Assembly (NCBI GenBank): GCA_036924835.1
Contig: JBAGRR010000001.1
Span: 2,867,001 to 2,931,000, forward strand
Direction: 5' to 3'
Origin: Nitrobacteraceae bacterium AZCC 1564
GTDB lineage: Bacteria > Pseudomonadota > Alphaproteobacteria > Rhizobiales > Xanthobacteraceae
Length of the DNA: 64,000 nucleotides
Positions within the stretch are counted from its first letter, which is position 1, and each line of letters opens with the position of its first letter. The position numbers were made by a program, and so were the translations under genes. The notes under the pieces were generated by a model, which was given only the letters and a program-made list of their open reading frames with translations, was not told the origin of the DNA and ran no database searches. Shown in pieces: positions 56,476 to 64,000 of this stretch.

Positions 56476-56719
56476 CAAAGCCCTCCCAGGGACATCCATT
56501 TCGTATTTTTGAAAACCTGTTGGCTGGCACCGGAGCCAGACGAGGGATGTTAGGCAGGTTCCCGGTCGATGGGTAGCCGTGCGGGAGGAAAGGCTGACAC
56601 CCTGATTTGAGCCCACGATTTCTATGAATGTGGATAGCCGGACATGACAAAGCCGCCCTGAGGCGGCTTGTCATCATTTCGTGTTCGATTGCGTGAAATC
56701 TTACACGGCCAAGAATTTC

Positions 56720-56794
<75 letters not shown>

Positions 56795-57058
56795 ATCGCA
56801 GAGATTGGCGGGGCGCAATCGCGCCGCCGGGCAAACCTATGCCAAAAGCAGGCACGCAATGCAACAGGGCACGCAAGGCAACAGGGCGAATTCGTCATTT
56901 TCTGGGGTTAGTTCCCTGAAAGACCCAGATAACCACTTTTTCAACGATTTCCGGGACATTCCTGCCAATTGAAAATCGACCGCAAGACCGCCATCTATGG
57001 CTGCGGCCATGCTAGAACGGCTTTTCTTCCAGAAATAATGCGGCAGGCGAGGGATCAC

Positions 57059-57973
57059 GTGACGATAGTTGAGCAAGGAAACGGGCCTTCGGCGGCGCCA
57101 TCCGACCTTATCAAGGACACGACGACTCAGACGTTCGTTAAGGACGTTATTGAAGAATCAAAGCGCCAGCCGGTTCTGATCGATTTCTGGGCTCCGTGGT
57201 GCGGCCCGTGCAAGCAATTGACCCCCACCCTTGAAAAGGTCGTTCGCGCTGCCAAGGGCAAGGTCAAGCTGGTCAAAATGAATATCGACGAGCATCCGGC
57301 CATTCCGGGACAGATGGGCATTCAGTCGATTCCGGCGGTCATCGCCTTCGTCAATGGCCAGCCGGCCGATGGCTTCATGGGCGCGGTCCCTGAGAGCCAG
57401 GTGACAGCCTTCATCGACAAGCTGACCCAGGGCATGCCCTCAACCGGCAGCGCAGCTGATTTGATCGCGGAAGCCGAGGCGATCTTAGCCGAGGGCGACG
57501 CCGCCACCGCTGCATCTGTGTACGCGCAGGTTCTGAGCGAGGATGCGTCCAATATTCCAGCGATCGCGGGCCTTGCGCGGTGCTATGTGGTTGCCGGAGC
57601 TCTCGATCAGGCAAAGCAGACGCTGGGCATGGTCCCGGAGTCCAAGCGCAACGACGCAGCAATCTCCGCCGTGCAGACGATGCTCGATCTCGCCGAGCAA
57701 GCAAAATCCGTGGGACCTGTAACGGATCTCGAGCAGAAAGTCGCCGCAAATCCGGCTGATCATCAGGCGCGCTTCGACCTGTCGGTGGCGCTCAATGCCG
57801 CAGGCAAGCGTATCGAAGCTGCCAATCACCTGATGGAAATCGTCAAGCGTGATCGCAAATGGGACGACGACGGTGCGCGCAAGAAGCTGGTACAGTTTTT
57901 TGAGGCTTGGGGTCCGGCGGACGATGCCACCGTGGAAGGACGGAAACGTCTCTCGACGATTCTTTTTTCCTGA
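57059..57973 (+). CDS. Thioredoxin domain - TPR protein (CnoX/YbbN-like)
   Basis: 304 aa from GTG 57059 (VTIVEQGNGPSAAPSDLIKD), preceded by GCGAGGG. Earlier in-frame starts at 56969 and 57038 are less family-like. Residues about 20-130 are a thioredoxin domain with active site FWAPWCGPCKQ (Cys 48 and 51). Residues 150-300 are TPR helices for client binding. E. coli CnoX keeps the WC..C pattern altered and acts as a redox holdase; here the CGPC is intact, so reductase activity may remain. It is followed after 37 nt by a LON-domain gene and then Trm112, a conserved order. Confidence 0.92.
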   Translation: MTIVEQGNGPSAAPSDLIKDTTTQTFVKDVIEESKRQPVLIDFWAPWCGPCKQLTPTLEKVVRAAKGKVKLVKMNIDEHPAIPGQMGIQSIPAVIAFVNGQPADGFMGAVPESQVTAFIDKLTQGMPSTGSAADLIAEAEAILAEGDAATAASVYAQVLSEDASNIPAIAGLARCYVVAGALDQAKQTLGMVPESKRNDAAISAVQTMLDLAEQAKSVGPVTDLEQKVAANPADHQARFDLSVALNAAGKRIEAANHLMEIVKRDRKWDDDGARKKLVQFFEAWGPADDATVEGRKRLSTILFS

Positions 57974-58010
57974 CGTTTTTCGTCCGGCTCTCATATCGTG
58001 AGGGAAGCGA

Positions 58011-58685
58011 ATGCCGATCAACGCCGAATATAGCGGACCGGCTGATCTTCCGGAAATCATCCCGGTGTTTCCGCTCGCGGGCGCGCTGCTGCTCCCGCGT
58101 GGCCAGATGCCGCTGAATATTTTTGAGCCGCGCTATCTGCAAATGGTAGACGATGCGTTGCGTGACGGGCATCGACTCATCGGCATGATCCAGCCGGATG
58201 TGACCCATTCCAACGACAGTGATCGTCCGTCACTATTCAAGGTCGGATGCGTCGGCAGAATAACCCAACTCGCCGAGTCGGGCGATGGCCGCTACATTCT
58301 CGAATTGACCGGCGTGTCACGCTTCAAGATTACTGAAGAGATGTCGGTATCCACTCCTTATCGCCAATGCCGGGTGGATTATTTCGCCTTCGTCGACGAT
58401 TTCACCGCCCGAAAGGGGGAAGAGGACGTCAATCGTCAGGCTTTGCTGAATACATTGACGAATTTCCTGAAAGCGAATCGCCTCAAGGTCGATTGGGAAG
58501 GCATTGAAAGTGCCCCCAATGAGGCACTTGTGAACGCGCTGGCCATGATGTCTCCCTATGGACCAGCGGAGAAGCAGGCGCTGCTCGAAGCGCCTAATTT
58601 AAAGACCCGCGCGGAAATCCTCATCGCCGTGACCGAGATGGATCTGGCGAAAAAGAAGACGTCGGGCGATCCACCGCTGCAATGA
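58011..58685 (+). CDS. LON peptidase substrate-binding domain protein
   Basis: 224 aa consisting only of the LON N-terminal domain: FPLAGALLLPRGQMPLNIFE, then YLQMVDDALRDGHRLIGMIQ and VGCVGRITQLAESGDGRYIL, ending in a short helical part. It lacks the AAA and protease domains of Lon, as usual for this family. It may deliver or recognise substrates for quality control, in line with its thioredoxin-TPR neighbour. A palindrome trio separates it from the Trm112 gene. Confidence 0.9.
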   Translation: MPINAEYSGPADLPEIIPVFPLAGALLLPRGQMPLNIFEPRYLQMVDDALRDGHRLIGMIQPDVTHSNDSDRPSLFKVGCVGRITQLAESGDGRYILELTGVSRFKITEEMSVSTPYRQCRVDYFAFVDDFTARKGEEDVNRQALLNTLTNFLKANRLKVDWEGIESAPNEALVNALAMMSPYGPAEKQALLEAPNLKTRAEILIAVTEMDLAKKKTSGDPPLQ

Positions 58686-58709
58686 CTTCGAAACCGGCTC
58701 GCCCTGTTG

Positions 58710-58785
58710 CTGGTGTCCCAATTCCGAAGTTCGCACGGGCTTGTGGCTTGCTCCGATGCGAACTTCGGAATCAAAAGGACACTAG
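58710..58785. repeat. CNNG-ended palindrome, type A
   Basis: 76 bp with ends CTGG and CTAG. The arms are TGTCCCAATTCCGAAGTTCG and CGAACTTCGGAATC then GGACAC. The linker is CGAGTCTATGATT (13 nt). Confidence 0.88.
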
Positions 58786-58798
58786 CGAGTCTATGATT

Positions 58799-58876
58799 TG
58801 AGTGCCGCTTTTGGATTTGAAGTTCTTCATCGAGCTTGCAGCTTCACTCGGAAGAACTTCAAGTTCGCGGCACTCG
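58799..58876. repeat. CNNG-ended palindrome, type F
   Basis: 78 bp with ends TGAG and CTCG. The arms are TGCCGCTTTTGGATTTGAAG, TTCTTC and GAAGAACTTCAAGTTCG then CGGCA. It shares its CTCG with the next element. Confidence 0.87.
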
Positions 58877-58920
58877 TGTGGTTTAGGTTCATGGAGCGAA
58901 CTTCTGAACCACCACACGAG
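58873..58920. repeat. Shortened type B palindrome (48 bp, loop and part of one arm deleted)
   Basis: GTGTGGTTTAGGTTC joins ATGGAGCGAACTTCTGAACC then ACCACAC. About 30 nt of the left core and loop are missing relative to 50572-50647. The ends CTCG and CGAG are complementary. Confidence 0.82.
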
Positions 58921-58973
58921 ACCGGCAACGTGCTATGATCCAACGATCAGTTTTCGTATGGGAGCCTACCAAG

Positions 58974-59171
58974 ATGACCGCAGCGAACGATCGCCCCGAA
59001 GGCGCCGTCGATCCGAAGCTTCTGGAAATCCTGGTATGCCCACAGACCAAGGGGCCATTGGAATTCGACAGCGCGCGGCAAGAGTTGATCTCTCGCTCAG
59101 CCAAGCTTGCTTACCCGATCCGGGATGGCATTCCCATCATGCTGCCGGAAGAAGCGCGTCGCATCGACTAA
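58974..59171 (+). CDS. Trm112 family protein
   Basis: 65 aa from ATG 58974, preceded by GGGAG. The sequence [17 protein letters not shown] then [18 protein letters not shown] is the Trm112/YcaR signature. The second Cys of the usual zinc pair is absent (CPQT), as in the alphaproteobacterial subgroup. Trm112-like proteins can activate methyltransferases. It normally follows the LON gene; here three palindromes (58710-58920) lie between. Confidence 0.92.
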   Translation: MTAANDRPEGAVDPKLLEILVCPQTKGPLEFDSARQELISRSAKLAYPIRDGIPIMLPEEARRID

Positions 59172-59275
59172 AGGTTCGGTTCTGATTGAATCAGAATCGA
59201 ACCTCTTCAGATTCTTGTTTTAACGCGTTTTCTTCACGCGAACCGGTAGTCGCTTTGCGTGAGAACGCTTTAGCG
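59172..59275. repeat. Dispersed repeat family 2, copy 3
   Basis: AGGTTCGGTTCTGATTGAAT, CAGAATCGAACCT (a palindrome), then ATTCTTGTTTTAACGCGTTT, TCTTCACGCGAACCGGTAG, and AGAACGCT. This uninterrupted copy is the reference for the split copy at 43551-43780. Confidence 0.82.
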
Positions 59276-60496
59276 TTAAAGCGCCTCGCCACGCAGCAAC
59301 CGCGGCACCTCGCCTGACAGGCCCGCCGCCTGCCGGATGAATGCGCTTTTCAGCGGCGGCACGCGATCGACCAGACCAAGCCCGATATCACGAACCGTGC
59401 GCAGCAATGTCGAATGGTTCGAGAACAGCATATTGAGCGAGTTGGTCGCGACACCCATCGCAACCGTGTCAAAGCGCCGCCACCGCTGATACCGCTCCAG
59501 CACATCAGCCTGCCCCGGATCGAGGCCGAGCCGCGCTGCATCGACGATCACCTCGGCCAATGCCGCCGCATCCTTGAGACCCATGTTGAGGCCCTGCCCG
59601 GCGATGGGGTGGATGACATGCGCGGCATCGCCAACGAGAGCCAGACGTTCGGCAATGAAAGAACGCGCGACGAAGTAGCCAAGCGGAAATGCACGCGGCT
59701 TGTCGAGCGGCTGTAGCTCGCCGAGGTGCAGTCCAAACCGGGTTTCAAGCTCGCGCTTGAAATCATCTGCGGGCAAATCGACGATGCGTGCGGCCTCACG
59801 CCGGCTTTCCGTCCATACCAGCGACGAGCGTTTGCCCTTGAGCGGCAGAATTGCAAACGGCCCCGCTGGCAGGAAATGTTCCTCGGCGCGGCCTTGGTGG
59901 TCACGCTCGTGCCCGACCGTGACGACAATACCTGATTGATCGTAATCCCAGCCGTGCGTCACGATGCCTGCACGTTCGCGCAGTTTCGAACGGGCGCCAT
60001 CAGCTGCAATCAGCAGGCTCGCTTCAATCTCACGGCCGTCGCTCAGCGTGACCTTCGTACTGTCGGCACGAGATTCATAAGTGGAGACCGCTGTGGCGGT
60101 GAGTTCGATGCCCTCGGCTTCAGCTCGCTTCACCAGCGCGTCGATTAGAAGGCGATTTTCGACCATATGCGCGAACGGCTCGCCGGGCTCTACGTCGCCC
60201 GTGAATGTCAGAAAAGTCGGGCGCGTCACATCTTCAAGTTTGCTGTCGGTCACCACCATGTCGAGGATCGGCTGCGCATCGGCCGCAACGTGACCCCAGA
60301 CGCCGATTGTTTCAAACAACCTGCGGCACGCGGCCACGATGGCCGAAGCGCGGGGATCGCGGCTTGGACGCGTGGCGAGAGCTGGATCAGCCACCACCAC
60401 CGGAATCTCCGGCCCGAGCGCCTGACGGATCGCCAGCGCGAGCCCAAGACCGGCAAATGCGCCGCCTCCGATCACGATACTTCGTTGTGACGACAT
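59276..60496 (-). CDS. UbiH/UbiF family FAD-dependent hydroxylase
   Basis: 406 aa, an aromatic-ring hydroxylase probably acting in ubiquinone synthesis. FAD GxGxxG variant IVIGGGAFAGLGLALAIRQ at the N-terminus, then LLIAADGARSKLRERAG (DG motif) and LALVGDAAHVIHPIAGQGLN (GD motif with the second FAD site). UbiH, UbiF and UbiL cannot be told apart from the sequence alone. Stop codon TAA at 59276. Divergent from tesB. Confidence 0.92.
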   Translation of the reverse strand: MSSQRSIVIGGGAFAGLGLALAIRQALGPEIPVVVADPALATRPSRDPRASAIVAACRRLFETIGVWGHVAADAQPILDMVVTDSKLEDVTRPTFLTFTGDVEPGEPFAHMVENRLLIDALVKRAEAEGIELTATAVSTYESRADSTKVTLSDGREIEASLLIAADGARSKLRERAGIVTHGWDYDQSGIVVTVGHERDHQGRAEEHFLPAGPFAILPLKGKRSSLVWTESRREAARIVDLPADDFKRELETRFGLHLGELQPLDKPRAFPLGYFVARSFIAERLALVGDAAHVIHPIAGQGLNMGLKDAAALAEVIVDAARLGLDPGQADVLERYQRWRRFDTVAMGVATNSLNMLFSNHSTLLRTVRDIGLGLVDRVPPLKSAFIRQAAGLSGEVPRLLRGEAL

Positions 60497-60635
60497 GATA
60501 TTTCGCTACCTTTGAACCACTCTTGCCTCACGTCCGGCCATAAGGGAAATATGACACAGCGCGCGGGGCCGAAAGGTGCGGCTCTGGCATCTTTTTATCA
60601 GGGTTTACGGAACGCCGGAAACCTTAGCACCTGCA

Positions 60636-60658
60636 GAATGTCAAATCCGCTCCACGAG
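60636..60658. repeat. Half-palindrome relic, type C right arm
   Basis: GAATGTCAAATCCGCTCCAC then GAG matches the right arm of 30322-30400. No matching left arm is found. It lies 25 bp before the tesB start. Confidence 0.55.
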
Positions 60659-60682
60659 ATGCGACAGATCGGAACATAGTGA

Positions 60683-61567
60683 ATGTCAAAGAGCCTGATT
60701 GACCTGTTATCGATTCTCGATATCGAGCAGCTCGAAGTGAATATGTTCCGCGGCAACAGCCCCAAGACCCGCTGGCAGCGGGTGTTTGGCGGCCAGGTGA
60801 TCGGACAGGCACTGGTTGCCTCTTGCCGCACAGTCGAAGGCCGGATGCCGCATTCGCTGCATTGCTACTTCATCCTGCCGGGCGATCCGCAAATTCCGAT
60901 TATCTATGAGGTCGAGCGGCTGCGTGACGGCAGGAGCTACGCCACCCGCCGCGTGACCGCCATTCAGCATGGCAACGCGATTTTTTCGATGATGGTGTCC
61001 TTCCACATCGAGGAGGAAGATTCCTTCAATCATCAGGACACGATGCCTGATGTGCCGCCGCCAGATAAACTGACGGCAGAAGAGCTGATGAAAGAACCGT
61101 TGTTCGATCAAATGCCGGAATACATCAAGCGCTACTACGAATCCGACCGTCCGATTGAACTGCGCCCCGTCGAATTCAAACGCTACTTTGGCGAAAAGAT
61201 CCCAGACGGACGCATCAACATCTGGATTCGCACTGCAGCAAAATTGCCGGACGACCCGGCACTGCATCAATGCGCGCTCGCCTACGCGTCGGATTTCTCC
61301 CTATTGGACTCCGTGATGTCGCGCTATGGCCGAACGCTGTTCGATGGCCGCGTCATGGCTGCAAGTCTCGATCACGCCATGTGGTTTCACCGTCCGTTCC
61401 GGGCTGACGAATGGCTGCTTTACAGTCAGGACAGCCCGAATGCGCGTGGAGGACGGGGCTTGGCCCGCGGACTGATCTTCAAGCCCGATGGCACACTGGT
61501 GGCGTCCGTGGCCCAGGAAGGCTCACTTCGCGAAAAGCGCGATGAGCTGATCAAGCCTAAAGCCTGA
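60683..61567 (+). CDS. tesB: Acyl-CoA thioesterase II
   Basis: 294 aa. Two fused hotdog domains that hydrolyse medium- and long-chain acyl-CoA. The N-terminal domain has MFRGNSPKTRWQRVFGGQVI and the C-terminal has ALAYASDFSLLDSVM with the catalytic Asp, DHAMWFHRPF, and the Gln in SVAQEGSLR. The start ATG is at 60683. It lies 182 nt upstream of glnK and is probably a separate transcript. Confidence 0.94.
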   Translation: MSKSLIDLLSILDIEQLEVNMFRGNSPKTRWQRVFGGQVIGQALVASCRTVEGRMPHSLHCYFILPGDPQIPIIYEVERLRDGRSYATRRVTAIQHGNAIFSMMVSFHIEEEDSFNHQDTMPDVPPPDKLTAEELMKEPLFDQMPEYIKRYYESDRPIELRPVEFKRYFGEKIPDGRINIWIRTAAKLPDDPALHQCALAYASDFSLLDSVMSRYGRTLFDGRVMAASLDHAMWFHRPFRADEWLLYSQDSPNARGGRGLARGLIFKPDGTLVASVAQEGSLREKRDELIKPKA

Positions 61568-61679
61568 CTGTCGAGGCAATCGCGCGAAAAAGCCGACTGT
61601 AGATAGCGATCGCCGGCGCGAGCGACTGCCTTAAAACAAGGCATTTGAGCAGATTACTTCCTGCGCGCCTTGCCAATAA

Positions 61680-62087
<408 letters not shown>

Positions 62088-62159
62088 TCCTGACCCACAT
62101 CATCCAGCGACTGCGGGTGCTTTGAAGCGACCGCGCAACGAACGAAGCCGGGGGAATCC

Positions 62160-63470
62160 ATGACTAACCTGCCGCGTGCCGCCACCCGGACAGCGGCGGC
62201 TATTGCTGTTGCAACGTTGGCTTTCGCGATCACAACACCTGCCTTTGCCGAGACGGCCAAAATCGACACCGCCGATACGGCATGGATGATCGTGGCAACA
62301 GCCTTCGTGCTGATGATGACGATCCCGGGTCTCGCGCTGTTTTATTCCGGCATGGTTCGCAAGAAGAACGTGCTCGCGACCATGGCGCAGAGCCTGACCG
62401 CGGTGGCCCTGATCTCGATCCTCTGGATTGCCTACGGATACAGTCTGACGTTTGTGGGTGACGATGCGGTACTCGGCACGTTCGACCGCGCCTTTTTGTC
62501 CGGCATGACAATGGACAGCATCAATCCGCTTGCAAAGACCATTCCTGAAGCACTTTTCGTCCTCTACCAGATGACCTTCGCTATCATTACAGTGGCGCTG
62601 GTGGCGGGCTCCGTCGCCGATCGCATGCGCTTCTCGGCCTATGTGATTTTTTGTGTTGTCTGGTTCACCTTCGTGTATGTGCCGCTGGCTCACTGGGTAT
62701 GGGGTGGCGGCTTCTTGGGTCAAGCCGGCGTGCTCGATTTCGCCGGCGGCCTCGTTGTGCATTTGAGCGCCGGCACCGCCGGATTGGTGGCCACAAAGGT
62801 GATGGGCAACCGCCGCGGCTACGGCACGGAGAATTTATCGCCTTACGATCTATCTCTCGCAGTGATCGGCACAGGCCTGTTGTGGGTCGGCTGGTTCGGC
62901 TTCAACGGCGGATCGGCTTTGCAGGCCAACTCGCGTGCCGTGATGGCGATTCTCGCGACGCATCTCGCGGCCTGCGCGGGCGCGGTCACGTGGATCGCGA
63001 TCGAGTGGATCACGCGGCGCAAGCCATCGGTGCTCGGCATGATTTCCGGCGCGGTGGCCGGTCTTGGCACCATTACGCCGGCGTCCGGCTTTGTCGAGCC
63101 GTGGCATGGCATCGTGATCGGCATTGCGGCCGGACTGGTGTGTTACTGGGCGTGTACGGCTCTCAAGCACCGTTTCAAATACGATGACAGCCTTGACGTC
63201 TTTGGCATTCACGGAATCGGTGGCCTGCTCGGGACACTGCTGATTGGCATTTTTGGAACCGCGGCGATCGGTGGCGTTTCCGGAATGCTTGAGGGCAATC
63301 CAAAATTGCTTTTGATCCAATTCTACGGCGCCGCGGTGGTTTTCGCCTGGACGGGAGCGGCAACTTTCGTGCTGCTGAAGGCCATCGATATTGTTTCAGG
63401 CCTGCGAGTCTCGCATGAGCATGAAGTCGAAGGCCTCGACATCACCCAGCACGGCGAAGCTCTTCAATAA
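62160..63470 (+). CDS. amtB: Ammonium transporter AmtB
   Basis: 436 aa with a cleavable signal (IAVATLAFAITTPAFAE) and 11 TM helices. The conduction-pore pair of His is in GLVVHLSAGTAG and GIHGIGGLLGTLLIG, and the external Asp/Trp region in LDFAGG. The C-terminal tail (EHEVEGLDITQHGEAL) is the usual GlnK contact. It lies between two PII genes, so both could regulate it. Confidence 0.96.
   Translation: MTNLPRAATRTAAAIAVATLAFAITTPAFAETAKIDTADTAWMIVATAFVLMMTIPGLALFYSGMVRKKNVLATMAQSLTAVALISILWIAYGYSLTFVGDDAVLGTFDRAFLSGMTMDSINPLAKTIPEALFVLYQMTFAIITVALVAGSVADRMRFSAYVIFCVVWFTFVYVPLAHWVWGGGFLGQAGVLDFAGGLVVHLSAGTAGLVATKVMGNRRGYGTENLSPYDLSLAVIGTGLLWVGWFGFNGGSALQANSRAVMAILATHLAACAGAVTWIAIEWITRRKPSVLGMISGAVAGLGTITPASGFVEPWHGIVIGIAAGLVCYWACTALKHRFKYDDSLDVFGIHGIGGLLGTLLIGIFGTAAIGGVSGMLEGNPKLLLIQFYGAAVVFAWTGAATFVLLKAIDIVSGLRVSHEHEVEGLDITQHGEALQ

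Positions 63471-64000
<530 letters not shown>

Overview
The window looks like a chromosomal segment of an alphaproteobacterium of the Bradyrhizobium / Rhodopseudomonas / Nitrobacter / Afipia group (Hyphomicrobiales). The evidence is high-GC codon use and the gene neighbourhoods: tsaD-gpsA-EVE divergent from hemD-mitofilin-hemY, rsmB-heparinase-purH, thioredoxin/TPR-LON-Trm112, yggT-DUF167-folD, and glnK-amtB-glnK. TRAP, TAXI and Bug solute-binding proteins are abundant, as usual in this group. No phage, plasmid, CRISPR or full insertion-sequence genes were seen. Most of the window is housekeeping.

Layout. 1-7.6 kb: the end of a TAXI protein, a Tat-exported PhoD phosphatase, typA, an amine oxidase and a frameshifted hydrolase. 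7.7-16.2 kb: GNAT, ppa, folD-DUF167-yggT, tRNA-Ala(CGC), a hydrolase/OsmC fusion, an amidotransferase, an SDR, TerB and a class III cyclase. 16.4-23 kb: a TRAP dctPQM operon, a P450 and a Bug protein. 23.2-25.7 kb: a candidate reactive-chlorine cassette (RclR-like AraC regulator divergent from AhpD-like and RclC-like genes). 25.8-33.7 kb: tRNA-Thr(CGT), hemY-mitofilin-hemD, a palindrome array, then tsaD-gpsA-EVE-methyltransferase. 33.8-45.2 kb: acsA, kelch, L,D-transpeptidase, DUF1674, rsmB, heparinase, purH and a UMF1 transporter. 45.3-56.5 kb: GGT, MFS plus LigI-like hydrolase, GST, SDR, PanE-like, a TAXI/TPR pair and a hydrolase. 56.7-64 kb: tRNA-Gly(GCC), thioredoxin-TPR, LON, Trm112, UbiH, TesB, and glnK-amtB-glnK (cut by the right edge).

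The most unusual content is a family of about 30 bulged palindromes, typically 74-79 bp, scattered between genes. They end in CTAG-like (CNNG) tetranucleotides and share one fold: an outer stem of about 8-10 bp, an A/T-rich bulge of 2-4 nt, an inner stem of about 14 bp, and a loop of about 20-25 nt. Their stem sequences fall into at least six unlike types, yet both arms of each element still match. Neighbouring elements are joined by a 13-nt linker or share one tetranucleotide. One pair has inserted into the loop of a third, and an uninterrupted relative of that third element lies elsewhere in the window. A second insertion splits a copy of an unrelated dispersed repeat. Several genes end inside the palindromes, three of them on the terminal tetranucleotide. 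No transposase for them is in the window. This family is the best candidate here for an undescribed mobile or regulatory DNA system. Novelty cannot be judged from sequence alone.
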